Shown here in pieces: positions 34,974 to 46,328 of a stretch of DNA of 64,000 nucleotides (the stretch's first letter is position 1; each line of letters starts with the position of its first letter). This DNA is from Clavulina sp. PMI_390. Lineage: Eukaryota; Basidiomycota; Agaricomycetes; Cantharellales; Hydnaceae. The stretch lies in NCBI GenBank assembly GCA_015039315.1, contig WIDE01000044.1:119994-183993 (forward strand), written 5' to 3'. A program made the translations under genes and the position numbers. The notes beneath the pieces were generated by a model that was given only the letters and a program-made list of their open reading frames with translations, was not told the origin of the DNA and did not search any database.

Positions 34974-37900
34974 TTATACTATCAACCGATACGATGTATC
35001 AGGGAAATAGCTAGTAGGCTTAAACTTCTTCCATACAGGCGCCGCTTCCTTCAAAAGCAGCAATTGTCCGGAATGCTGCACATTCAACCCTTCTTTTTCC
35101 CTGATACATAGATAAATCTCAGCAACTCATGGGGAGGGTGATTGCAATCGTGAAGGCAGAACTCACGCTCTTGATTCAAAGCGCCAGATAAGGAGCTGCT
35201 CCGCAGGTGTTAGGTCGCGATCAGGTCTCCACTCTGAATTATCAACCTCCCAGTCTGGAAACTAGCGTGAGCACCTCGAATTACTGCGGAGAAGATGGTA
35301 AATCTGACTTACCAGCATACTTGCATAAGTATTCGAACGGCCAGGACTGCCCTCTGGCTTTCCGTCTCCCGACGATAGCCTCAATGGCGTGGCACCCCCA
35401 ATAGCCACTAGCCACCATTCGTTTCAATACTAATGTCCCTGACGGCTGTCTAGTATCTAATCCCTCTTTCTCACTGATGATAGTGTAATTTAGCTCCGCC
35501 AGCTGATACAAAGTCAAGACAGCAGCTGGACATACCATGCTGACTCGAATTCCGGCAAAAGCAACTCCGGTCGGAATTCACCAGCCATTTTCCACTCACA
35601 GTGCTTTGGACCGTATCCTATCCCAAGAGATTCAGGTGTGTCAGCGCGTCAAAAAGTTAGACATATCAGGAATAGTGTAGTGCCCACCAGCCCACTCAAT
35701 CAGATACTCGAACTTGCCTATCGGCCCGCGCCGACCCACAATCCCTTGGATTACAAATTCTTTTTCCTCCTCCTTTATCTTCGGCTTTCTCCCTTTCCCT
35801 GGGACGGGTTTGGACGGGCAGTCGGGACGACAGCAGCGATCGTCACGGAATGACGATTTTCGCGGTCTGCGTCTCTGATCTGTCCATGAATGCGATCAAT
35901 CAATGCAGTTGAAGACAATGGGGCCGCACTGACCTCTGGAGAATCGGAGAAATTTACGAATTTTTGTTAAGAGTGGTTAGGCGTGGGTATGGCGACTGGG
36001 AGAAAACATACGGCTTGAAAGTGCAGATTGGACATATGAATTGCTGCGGCTCTGTGTCGCCTTCCTCTATACAATCGTCTAGATTCAGAGACATATCGTG
36101 TATTCATGACGAGTTAGCATGCTCACGGAGTGCGACGCATTCCCAATGATAGCCACTTTGGCAACTAGACGGGGTTTAATCAGGCTTGGGGGGAGCGGAA
36201 TATAAAACTTCACGTACGTATCGCAATAAATCCTCTGTTGTGTGAGGTCCGAAGAGACCTCAATGAGTGGTGGCCAGATAACACTGGGGGCAGCGGAACG
36301 TAGCCTTTTACTAGAACCACGAGTTCCGGAGCCTGACGCTACTGACTCATCCCCCGTTGTTTCTCGAGGCCTCTTCCCAGATGTTTGAGGAGTTTTGATG
36401 AGCTCCTCAACTGAGAGCGAGGATAATGAGGTAAGAGAGGAGGAGCGAGAGCGTGCTCGCGAGCCGTTTGGCTGCAATTGGGTCCACCCATCCGGGTGTA
36501 GCATTTCTGGTGTCACTCCGCCATCAACTGGTAGATCGACGGGCGGCGCTGAAAGAGAGGGGGATCGGGAATCCATTGGAGAGTCGATGCTGGGAGTATT
36601 TTTCACGTCTGTTGATGAATTTGGGGCAAGCGTTAGCCGCGGGATTGTCTGGAAGGGGTAGTTCTTGGGGAGAGGCTCGGGAGTCGCAGAGGCCTCCGCA
36701 TTCACATCAAGGCTCATATCTATCATCATGTCGTTGTCGCCACCGTTTGTGGTGGGCGTGTCGCGAGAGTCAGGGGTGCTGTCCTTTACCCGCTGCGACA
36801 TGGGGCTCGGATAAACAAGGGAATCGGTACCAGTATGGGGCATGGTGAGAAGTGTAGCAACCTTTGAGGGAGATGAGGTAGCCGAGGCACCACTCTCATC
36901 GGCCAGACCTGTATCCGTTAGAAGAATCGATTATTTAATCTGGATGTGGGGCAAGAGTGAGAAATTATCACTCACTGTCTCCGTCAGGTTGTTGAACTGG
37001 TACTTCTGGAGCCAAAACCATTCCTCCAGGCATGTCTTCTTCAACATCGCTCTCAACCACAAGCCCCACCCTTGCAAGAATCTGGTCATAGTAATGCCGC
37101 ATCGCAATTATCTCATCACTGATAGCATCTAGCTGCTGATGTACGGTTGGATGAAGTACTGGACTGTCTCCCTCCGAGACGTCCGTGCCAGCTTCACCAG
37201 CAGGTATTATCTTGTGGCTTTCACCCACCAGCTCCTCCACTTTGCGATTGCCCTGAATAATCTTCTCAACTGGACCAACCAGTTTCATATGACTGTCTAG
37301 GAATTGTTCTTGGGTTTGATCGAACGCGTCCTTGATGCTTTTGTGCATCTTGTCGTCCAGCCGCCGTATTTTCTTCTCAAGACCTTCGGTCTGGATTTTC
37401 ATTTCCGCTCTGAGTTGAGGAAGAAGGGTAGCTTTGATTTGTGAGACAACAGTAGAGCTAAATTGAGAGAGCATAGTAGGGAGGATGGTTGATTGGAGAT
37501 GAGAAATGAGGGAGGTTTGGGATGCTTCAAGCAGCGCTTTCAGAGGAGCAGCCTCAAGAGGTGCCGAAATTTGGAATGGAGATGAACTGTGCGTAAACTT
37601 CGGGGGAGATATCGGTTGATTAAAGGTCGACGTCAGGTTAGGAGGGACTAAAGTGCTCGTAGAGGACATTGAGAGGGATCTTGGCTGAGGAGAGTGTCCA
37701 GGAGGAAATAGCGAAGCTGATGCCAGAGAACCAGCACTACTCGCCGATTCTGGAAAGCCAGATGGTGGTATTGGACAGCTTGGAGATGACGTGCTAACGA
37801 CAGCAATTGGTGGATAATGTTGGGGAGGTAGCTGCGCCATAGCACCTGGGAAAATCGCTGGAGCACTCGCACCACTATCCCCGGGGTTGAATCCAAAATA

Positions 37901-38197
37901 ATTTGAAGGAGTTGAAGAAGTTGATAAGCCGCTATCGTTGTCCGAACCTGCTTGGTTCCCCGCAGTAAAATATCCGACGTTGGCTTGGCCTGGAGTGTTC
38001 GTATTGATGGTGGAAGAATTCATACTTGATGAAGGACGAGTGCCTTCTGCACCAGGAAGGGACATTGTCGCCGGGGCCATGAACGACATTGACACAGAGG
38101 ACATCGTAAGCCCCGACGGACGCGTCGATGAGACCGAGGTTGGCAGCGGAGATCCGCCAAAGCCACCAGCTGGGTCGTGCCCCGAAGCGCTATTCAT
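34974..38197 (-). CDS. PHD-like finger and tandem chromodomain protein, about 888 aa
   Basis: Nine exons: 38197-36976, 36908-36218, 36164-36127, 36078-36012, about 35878-35688, 35617-35536, 35473-35313, 35254-35167 and 35100-34974. The first 400 residues are Ser/Pro-rich, then a coiled-coil segment (LRAEMKIQTEGLEKKIRRL). An Arg/Ser-rich region precedes a PHD-like finger (IYCDTCQSGYHWECVAL, then FICPICT) split over three exons. A Cys-containing basic linker (DDRCCRPDCP) leads to two related C-terminal units. Each has a chromodomain signature: VIQGIVGRRG with FEYLIEWAG in the first, AIEAIVGRRK with FEYLCKYA in the second. Each is followed by a W-x-x-D/G segment and a FES-A-EKEGL helix. This suggests a histone-mark reader acting in the nucleus. 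The acceptor between 36012 and about 35878 is ambiguous. Confidence 0.82.
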
Positions 38198-38789
38198 CCT
38201 GCGTGTTATCTTCTCCTAGGGAGAGAAGATAGTTTCGGAGAGCCCGCCCGCAAACTGATCGAACAGGGATGGTGCTACAAGCCAAATCTGGTGCCGACGA
38301 GCGTTCGGTCCACCTGCGACAGCCGAAGTCGCGAATCAATTCGAGCGAGGATATAGCACCATAACAGAGGAAACACATTACCAATAACTTGTATAGGACC
38401 GTGATCGGTAATGCGTACCGAAATCTTCGTTGAGAGGCCTCAAAAACGCGTTTTGGTGAAGGTGACCGCGATAATACAGTTGGGGATCAACAGAGTGCAA
38501 CAGATTTACGATGAAACATAAGTTAGCCAAGACCTATTTGTTCAAGTGCCATCATCAGCTTCAGTCCAACACGCGACTACGGACTGACGAGCATGATAGA
38601 GCCCAGATGGTAAATAGTATTAGGCGAGAGAACGAAGAACGTCATTAGGATTAGCGTGGGGAGATCATTTGATGAGAAGCGTCCAAGGAAAAAGGGATGC
38701 TTGGAAAAAATATGCACATGTACAACGGGCCAAAAAAAAAATAGACAGAACGTGAATGAGATTCTGGAGCAAGCATTAAAGGGGAAATG
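38198..38789. other. Spacer between PHD/chromo and FYVE-RING genes
   Basis: About 590 bp, with promoter DNA of the chromodomain gene on the left and the 3' flank of the RING gene on the right. An A9 run lies near 38733-38741. No gene is supported. Confidence 0.5.
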
Positions 38790-39118
38790 TCAAGATTTAA
38801 AGATACGCAGCAGCCTTTGCGGTGTGACAATTCTGGTTCGGCAGAGCGGGCACTCGCGGCTTGTGTTCATGATGAGATCAGAGCAGTTCCTGCACATGGC
38901 AAGATGCCCACAATCTACGATTACGATGTTTGCCTACATGAAAGTTGGATCAGTACCTTGGCCATTGTGCTCACAAATAGGGCGAAAAAAAGCTCACCTC
39001 CTCGTCTTGGCAGATGACACAAAGCCCTGACCGCTCAACAGTTGCTGGTGGGGGGTTTGGCGGTTTGCTCGAAGGACTTGCCGCAGTCCCAGGCAAGTGG
39101 GTGGCAGATACAGAGGCG

Positions 39119-39152
<34 letters not shown>

Positions 39153-41114
39153 TTTCCGAGTGATGCGAATGCACAGACGCGCCATCAGTCGGGACCTCCA
39201 GATGTTCATGATCGCTCCCATGCTCGTGATCGTGATTGTGTCCGTGTCCTTGCTCCATACCAAATACACCTTCCTCCCCTCCCTGAGTGCTAGCATGTGA
39301 AGCGGAAGCCTCAGCGCGTGCAGCTTGCTGTCGGGCAAACTCCTCTCGCATCACGCGCTGCTGCTCTAGGTATGCCTCTTCCTCTCGAGCATGGATCTCC
39401 GCCTCTCGCGCTCGGTCCTGCCGTTCTTGATCTACTAGATGTAGGACTTTGGACACTAGATCATCTTTCTCCAATATTTGTGATAGAAGGACGTGATTCT
39501 ATTAAAGAGGCCAGCAAGGGTGAGCTTACACTACTAAAGCAAGACTTGAAGGGAGAAAAACTGACATCATATAGAATATTCTTCAGCGTCCCCACGCTCA
39601 GTGCATGCACGTCATCAGGGCTCAGCTCCAACAGATCGTCCATCGTCGGGGTCTGCGGTGCTGCCGGGGTTGTGCTTCTAGGAGGAGCGCCCGATGCATC
39701 TGCGCCCCCGCCTGCTCCTAGCCCCTCAGAGGCAGGCCGATTAGCCATATTGGGACTAGGGGCGCCTCCCCCGCCAGGCATAGGCCGAGTGCTATTCCTC
39801 GCAGGTGGGGGTCCATTTGGTGGTGGTGGCGGAGGAGCAGCCCCGGGAGGGCGATACCCATACGGACTGCTGCTCGGTATATTATACTGACTTTGTTGTT
39901 GGGGGTGAGCATAAGGATTAGGATTGGTATATCGAGCTTGTGGGCGTTGTTGAGAATGCCCATTAGGAGCTTGAGGTTGTGGACGTGATTGAGGTGTTGG
40001 CGGTGGGGTAGGACGGGCCTGATTGGATGGCCGTGTTTGGGCGTTGGGACGTGGTGCATTGGAGTTGAAAGAGAAGTTGAAAGGTGGCGATGATGAGGAT
40101 GAGGATGAATCGCCCGTTGCTGCAGCTGCCATGTCTGACATTCGCTGGAACAGCCCTCGCGATTTTTTCTCGGGTGTACGATTGGGAACGGAATGCTTGC
40201 GGTAATAGTCCTAGAAGAGGGAAGAATCGATGAATATCGAACATATCGGATGGGATTGAATGGAACAGACCTCGTTGATAGGCTTGAGACAACCATCTGG
40301 TCCCTGATGAAATAGTGTATTAGGACTGCAGTCCATCGAAGTGAGTGGGGGCACAACACTTACTCTTGCGTTTAGTGCTGCTTCTACATATTCATCCTTC
40401 TCTAACGCGTTCGGTGGGACAGGAACATTGTATGCTTTCAGATAGGCTTTCAGTGTTGCTACTGGTTGTGCTCGCAGCTGAGTACGTCCCGAGGCGGTCA
40501 CTATTGATTGTAGACGAAGGGCAAATCAGATGATCGACACGGTTGAGGTGGCAATGCAGATGACCATAGGAATGAGAAATCAAGTGGAGGTGGACAGTCA
40601 GCAATTGGTGGGCGGCCGCCGTTGGGAAACCTGAATAGGTTGTATGGCTTACAGGTTAGATTAGGGATGCAGAATGCACAGACGGGAACAGAATCATAGC
40701 CAGTCGATTCGCCAGAGCTGTCTCTTCGGACTAGGAGTGCCTGGTGGTCTGTGCACGATGTGCAATATTGGAAACCTGGAGCCCATCAAGGGATGTTGAC
40801 AATTGACGGCCAGGCGTAGGATGCAGTAGAGCGTTACATCCAGGGTCATTTAGTCACCGAAGAAAAAGTATTGTCAGTTGTGAACGATGCTTCATGGCGC
40901 CCCGGAGTCGGCCGACACCCCGCTATGACAGCGATCATGGGCGACATCAGAGACCACCAAGCAAAGAGAGTTACTTACCACAGTGGTTACATGTCCTCGC
41001 TCGAGTGAATAACCCAAATTCCTTGCCACATTTCCTGCAGCCGTGTCTATTAGGCTCCTCGACGATCGGCGCAGCCCCGCTTAGGAGCGGCAAGCCTCGT
41101 ACAGCTCCATCCAT
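38790..41114 (-). CDS. FYVE-like / SAP-like / RING finger protein (CARP-like putative E3 ligase)
   Basis: The start at 41114 gives MDGAVRGLPLLSG. A FYVE-like zinc finger follows with four CxxC pairs: CRKC, CNHC, CTSC and CAFC. It lacks the R(R/K)HHCR phosphoinositide motif, reading RARTCNHCG instead. Next come a SAP-like helix pair (PVATLKAYLKAYNVPVPPNA) and a long Pro/Gln/Asn-rich disordered region. A second SAP-like motif follows (SVGTLKNILYDNH, with LEKDDLVSKVL), then a charged coiled coil (QDRAREAEIHAREEEAYLEQ) and an Ala-Pro repeat. The C-terminal RING finger has CVICQDEE, then CGHLAMCRNC, then CPLCRTRI, ending RLLRIFKS at 38790. Order and motifs match the animal CARP (RFFL/RNF34) E3 ligases. 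The substrate is unknown. Residues needed for zinc binding are present. Confidence 0.85.
39121..39152. repeat. AGCAGG hexanucleotide repeat
   Basis: About five perfect copies of a 6-bp unit. On the minus strand they encode an Ala-Pro repeat in the linker before the RING finger. Confidence 0.8.
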
Positions 41115-41652
41115 TATAGTGTACGATGGTAGTGTTTTGATAGAAAGCAGTCAGAGGATGCAACTAAGCCCGAAGCGCACAGATGGTAGTGGTTAAGTAA
41201 TGAGGGGGAGGGGCCAACAGTAAGGTTCGACGTTGTGTTTGTTGATCCGGAGAACATGCCAGAAGGTGGTAGCAGCCACCAATTCAATTCATGACAAAGC
41301 AGCCGTGACACCGTGGGAATCATCCCCCTTTCTATGGCTCTGACCTCCGACAAACGGAGCGCCAATTTTGTACATTAAGGGGTCGATTGAGCGAAATATT
41401 ATTATTGTATACATGGAGTCCCATCACGTTAGGTATATTTGACTTCGACAAAACATCAACGTTCCCGGGCCAGCTGGAAGCGATTGAGGGGTGTCAAATC
41501 ATCAATAATGATATATGGGGTGGATACGGTGACGGCGAGCTGAGTGGCGGGGGGTAAAATATTAAGGGAGGAGATCTGTGGCTAAACCAAATCACGAGCG
41601 AGAGTGACTAGCTATCGCCTCCTGGACGAAAACACACATAGTTCGCGGCTGT
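41115..41652. other. Spacer upstream of FYVE-RING gene
   Basis: About 540 bp containing the minus-strand promoter of the RING gene and the 3' flank of the 131-aa gene. AT-rich near 41395-41415. No gene is supported. Confidence 0.5.
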
Positions 41653-42189
41653 TCAACCAAGAAATCCATCAGAACCCAGGATAGTAATATCCATATTTCC
41701 CAGGTCACAGTCGACCATAAACCTATAGCCAAATGGTCGGTTAGTCACGTATGAAATAAGTCCAGGTGAACGAAGCCAGACTCACCCGGACATACTCAAG
41801 CCCGATGGCCTGCAAGATTATATCACAGGAGAGAGCAGTTCTCGGTGGGAAGTTGCACACGAGGTACTTCTCCTTGTAACTGCCGCCCAGGAGGATGGAC
41901 ACCTCAATCGAATCGTCTTTCTTGTGGAAGATCCAAGTCTCGAAGACCCCATCGGTCCAGGATTTGCGGTCACCATGGAGCGCTGCGCTTGTTCCGATGG
42001 GGAGTTCAGGGACCGTGATGGGGCTTTCCAGCAGAATAAGCACATAATCATGCAGATAATTCTGGGAATCAAAGAGCAATTTTCAGTGAGCCACTTTGGA
42101 TACGGTAAATAAAGGCCTGCCCATGTTACCTTCGCATCTTTGAAGCTTTTGACTTTTGACCTTCCGGAATCCTGGTGGGAGGCGAACAT
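41653..42189 (-). CDS. Hypothetical protein, about 131 aa
   Basis: Three exons join in frame: 42189-42130, 42061-41796 and 41722-41653. The short basic N-terminus (MFASHQDSGRSKVKS) is followed by NYLHDYVLILLESP and a beta-rich middle (ETWIFHKKDDSIEVSILLGG). It ends in an acidic segment (MVDCDLGNMDITILG). I do not recognise the family; no signal peptide or membrane segment is clear. The second intron uses the strong donor GTATGT at 41795. The nearby GTGAGT at 41785 would instead truncate the protein after about five more codons. A TATA-like element lies 85 bp upstream, which supports this as a transcribed gene. Confidence 0.65.
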
Positions 42190-42901
42190 CGTGTAAGAAT
42201 GAGTAAGTATGCAAGTGTAAGGCGTCGTCGGGGGTGAGATTGAGCGATGCGGTTATATCGTTCTGGCAAGGAGTATTTATACCTCAACGCAAGGATCGAT
42301 GGCCACAGGGTAGAAAAAAATCCAAGAATTTTCCAACGCATGCGCACAACGGCGGCGTCGTTTACGCGCTTGAGGTGAAAGGCGAGCGCGTCTGTAGTTC
42401 AACGTAAGGGATAAAGGGAATTTTATTCGACATAATGTGGAAGGGGTCCAGGGATCGCTGAATGGCGCGCTTGGTAACCATTTACGCAAATACCAAAGAC
42501 TTTGAGGATGCGAGATTCATGGTGCACAAGAGGCGATGTCAGCGGAAGTGTTTCCGAGGTACCATTGTATTTCTCCCCTCCTTTTCTTCCGCGAAATGTT
42601 GAAAAATAAACGTCACGATAAGGTTCAAGCGAACACGCAGTGTCTGTGCAGGGCGCTGGCGCAGGCTGGTTGGTAGGTCTGGGAAACAAAGGGGCTTGGC
42701 TGTATGCTGTCACTGGGCATTGTTGCTATTTACTATTTTATGCCGTGTTGAGTTCTGGAAAAAAGCGAAGCGCGTACCGAGTGCCACAGGGCAAGGTCAC
42801 GAGCGACATCACGGTCACACCGCCTCCTGGAGTTCCCTCCACCTGCTCATTTTGAGCCCTCTGAAAGTACCAGCCACCCTTGGACCGCCCAGCATCCTTC
42901 G
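42190..42901. other. Divergent intergenic region
   Basis: This lies between the start codons of the 131-aa gene (minus) and the kinase-like gene (plus). It contains the TATA-like element at 42274-42281 on the minus strand. No further gene is supported. Confidence 0.5.
42274..42281 (-). promoter_or_regulatory. TATA box of the 131-aa gene
   Basis: The minus strand reads TATAAATA, 85 bp upstream of the ATG at 42189, a usual spacing for fungal TATA promoters. Confidence 0.55.
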
Positions 42902-44214
42902 ATGGCGGAGCTGTATAGTCCGGGAACCACAATATCACTTGGCATACTATCTCCCTCCCGCAATGTCTCCCATCATTTATCCGCAACAGTTACTGAATCA
43001 TTCTATCCGTTCACGAACGGACAAGTGATGCGCGTCAAGCTCGACGAAACGCGGAGTGACGAATACGACGGACCTGAGCTACCTCGTAACGCGGTCCTGA
43101 AGCTTTATGATCGCCGATTCATGGATGGTCGTCCCTCACGGCACCAGTGGTCTGAACCTGGCGAGACCGATGTTCAGTGGGCTTGGAGTCAAGAAACCTG
43201 GTGCAATGACGAAGAAACTGACGAAGACGATAATAATTCGGACGACGAGGATATTGATGAGATGTGGTGGGAGAATCATTATGCAGAAATATGCCTCGTA
43301 AGTGTGTTGGCGGTACCATTTACTTCTATCTCAGTCTTACGCTTTTTCGTCCCCAGGACAAGTTTAAGGCCGAGCATAGCGCGTATCGGCTGCTTGAACA
43401 CCTTCAGGGAAGCATTTTGCCTCGCCTGTACACAGCCATTTGCGTACAACAGCCAGGCTATCTACGGGGACCTCGCGCTCCGAAATGTGAGATCTTCGGA
43501 CTGCTTATGGAAGACGTCTCGGGATTCAATTTCCAGACCTACGATGCGTCCGAAGTGGATGGTGGCACTCGCTCATCTGTGACCGCTTTGACACATATCC
43601 TCATGGCTGCTGTTTCCACTTTTACAACCTATGGCGTCGTTCACCGTGACATTCGGCGTGCCAATATCATCGTAAACCTCTCAGGTTTCCGAATTATTCT
43701 ATTCGATTTTGGAAACGCCCTTGTACGTGAACAAGGAGAGACAGATGAAGAATGGGAAGAAGCCATCGAGTGGACGGATGATATGGGAAGACTCAGGCAT
43801 GTGCTGCACAATTGGTGGAGCGAGGAGTCACAAGCGTTCGATCCACGGATGCGGGTGCGACCTGAGACTCCCATGGACATCCGTCAAGCTATTGCGGTGG
43901 GCGACATTGCCCAGGCAAACCGCGTCCCTCTACGTTATGAAGACGAACTTCGTGAGAGGTGGTTCTCGCCCGTCACTGAATGGTCTGAACCTACTGTTGA
44001 TGTTCGAGATTCAAAGGAGGCCACCTCAGTTAGTCTTGATAGCTCCCCTGAACGTCTTCAGTGGCGGTTGCGGCCCGATGTCGAAGCGTGGTTTGATGCT
44101 CGTCCACCACTCGGCGACCCTCAGCGATATCTCGCTCCACGGCCAGGGTCACCAGTCGAGCATGCTGCCTCTCGTTTCCTAAAAGAACTTCCTTCCATTC
44201 GGCCTCCTACGTGA
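42902..44214 (+). CDS. Protein kinase-like protein, 417 aa
   Basis: Two exons, 42902-43297 and 43357-44214, join at phase 0 across a 59-nt intron. The N-terminal part has a probable VAIK-equivalent lysine in NAVLKLYDRR. It is followed by a strongly acidic insert (EETDEDDNNSDDEDIDE) that is unusual inside a kinase N-lobe. The C-lobe shows GLLMEDVSG (hinge), VVHRDIRRANIIV (HRD catalytic loop with Arg for the usual Lys, and Asn) and ILFDFGNA (DFG). The key catalytic residues are therefore present. After the DFG the chain departs from classical kinases, with no clear APE motif and an acidic, Trp-rich C-terminus. It resembles the small atypical kinase-like proteins that are numerous in basidiomycetes. 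Substrate unknown. Confidence 0.8.
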
Positions 44215-44484
44215 GGCAATAGCTTCGGAGATATGGGAATCGGGCGAGAATGTTTTCCGTTACTTTCGAGTATTTCCTTGAATTTTATGTACGCTAGATG
44301 TATGAATCGGTATAGTTCTGATTTGGGGAAATTATTTTTAACAAACTCTAGTTGGGGCGCTACGATGTCGCAAACCAGAGATACACAGGGCATCGAGGTG
44401 TCTCCATTCATAAGTTGTACCTAGGTTATCGCATCTCGGCCTTGAGCTTATGGAAATGCTGTATTGGCGGATGTGGGGCCTGAA

Positions 44485-45777
44485 TCACAAGCGGTAACCG
44501 ACCCTCTCGGTGTGCACCCAGAACTCATTCCCTCCCTGTTTGCACCAACCCACTGGCCCTAGCTCGCACTCAGCGCAAGATAGTAGCTTCAATGCACTTG
44601 ACGCATCCCCATCTGCTGACGGTACGGGTTTTGAGAAGCCAATATTCTCAAATGACATGGCGGAACCTGTGATGAGCCACCAAGAAGTTGGTGTGTCGGG
44701 TGGGGGATGGAGGGAAGTGGCGCTGGTGCTGGGTGCGATGCAGGTTCCAGCTACGAAGCGAAACGAAAAAGGAATTTAGCTCTCAAGACCGCAAGGAGGT
44801 ACTCTTCTCACCTCGAGAGATGGGGCCTCTGTTAGCGCAGCGACTTTTGGGAGTAGGATCAGACTTCCGCAACCCTCCCTTAAGCAAACAAGCTTATGTT
44901 TATTCGCGTTACCATCAGTTAGAACTTCGTCACGGCTCCCAAAAGAATCCAAAGTCCGGACTGGGGCCGCATTTCTCTTTTGGACTGACGAAGAGGATGC
45001 TGAGAGAGCTTCAAGCAACGCTTGCTGGGAAATGTTGGGTGGTAATGATGTTAATACTTCTCCTTCAGGCTGCGGATGAGATGCACCCGTGTTATCTAGC
45101 ACGATCCGCATCTCAAACCACGGACGTGATCCATGCTGGACAGCGCTTTCCCCAACCATCTGGAAGCCGGCTTTGCTATAGAGCGGAACCAGTTCTTCGT
45201 GGGTAATCAGGAGTATCCTCTCGATGTGTTCAAGACCGGGGTAGTCTCTTTTCTTGAGTCGATTGATGTACTCCTTCAGGAGTGCCAGGGCGATCCCCCT
45301 CCGTTGGAAATCGGGATGTACAGCAACAGAGTGAATGCAGACAGAGGCCCCAGTCGGGACATGCGTAGACATGGACGAGTGAGTGAGCGCGTCGCCACTA
45401 GCAATGGTCGAGCAAACATATCCAACAAGTGTTCTGGGAGAATCCAGAGATTGGAAAGCACCTAGAAAAAGGCCTGGAGCATTGAGTTGGCGATAGCTGT
45501 TGATCAGAGATGATATCGACATCGGAGCGCCAAGACAACCCGCGGGTTATTTATCCAATGATTTGATTCTGCTTTGATTCGCCATACCGAAATGAATCGA
45601 GAGATGCAGCCTCATCGGCGGGAAAAACTAGTGAGGTACGCTGGTTCAAAATCCGACAGGTGGTTGACTAGGGAAGAGAGCTTCCTCACCTTTCTCCTCG
45701 ATCGAAAATGCCTCTGGGATATGATTTGGACTCAAAAGCTCATAGACCACATTGTTTTGGGTGGACGTCATCGACAT
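44485..45777 (-). CDS. GNAT acetyltransferase (AANAT/PAA1-like) fused to an Mss4-like domain, frameshifted as read
   Basis: Exons 45777-45690, 45627-45588 and 45496-44812 join in frame and give MSMTSTQNNVVYELL, then FPADEAASLDSFRYRQLNA and the GNAT core: SVAVHPDFQRRGIALALLKE (acetyl-CoA loop) and LYSKAGFQMVGES. This matches the arylalkylamine/polyamine N-acetyltransferase family. Exon 3 ends in the first zinc-binding half of an Mss4 domain (CLREGCGSLIL). Exon 4 (44750-44485) carries the rest: SAMSFENIGFSKPV, then LSCAECELGPVGWC, ending at 44485. The GTGAGA donor and CGTAG acceptor give phase 0, but exon 4 then leaves frame. One extra base in the C5 run near 44711-44715 would restore it. Mss4-like proteins bind Rab GTPases. 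The break may be an assembly error, a real lesion, or an unseen splice. Confidence 0.75.
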
Positions 45778-46328
45778 GCAATCGGAGGTAGCTGTTTGTA
45801 TTTACTCAATAGACCACAGCAGTGCCAAATAAGCTCCTCCAGGTAGTTACCGCAGCTCCTGACTTCGCTTCTGCAGACGTTCAGGATAAAACTACTCTTC
45901 TGATGTCACCCCATCGAGCTCGGTCGATCCTATCCCCCGTATGCAGTAACCGGAAGAGTGGAATAAACTGCGCTCACCGTCCCCGAAGGCAGTCGGCCTG
46001 CGGCCCGTTCATGTGCTTCATATATCGTCGACACCAGTCCTCAATGCCAGCACACTGTTATCCATCTATTAAAGGCCTGCGGCACAGACTGTGCGTCTGA
46101 GTCATCAACTGTGCTTGGCACTTCTTCCATGTTCTGCTCGGGGACCTTTGTATTGAACTACTCCCGCAGCTATAGCTGAGGAAGCCATGTGTGGCTCATA
46201 GTATCCACTAGCTATTAGCGCGTAATAAATGAATGAATCCTCAACCGATCATGAGTCATTGTTTCGTTCTCCATATAAGACCTTGATCAACATTTCTGTC
46301 CACCACTACACCTCCATTCGTGAGCGCC
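45778..46328. other. Divergent spacer between GNAT-Mss4 and ABCC copy 2
   Basis: About 550 bp between two opposed start codons. It contains the plus-strand TATA-like element at 46272-46280. No gene is supported. Confidence 0.5.
46272..46280 (+). promoter_or_regulatory. TATA-like element of ABCC copy 2
   Basis: CATATAAGA lies 57 bp before the ATG at 46329. Confidence 0.5.

Noticed and set aside
35688..36012. Apparent stop codons between the PHD-like exons and the chromodomains
   Set aside because: They fall within an intron of about 130 nt or two shorter ones; several acceptors restore the frame, so no pseudogene is needed.
39121..39152. Repeat array considered as CRISPR-like or satellite
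   Set aside because: It is a short in-frame hexanucleotide repeat coding for Ala-Pro; there are no spacers.
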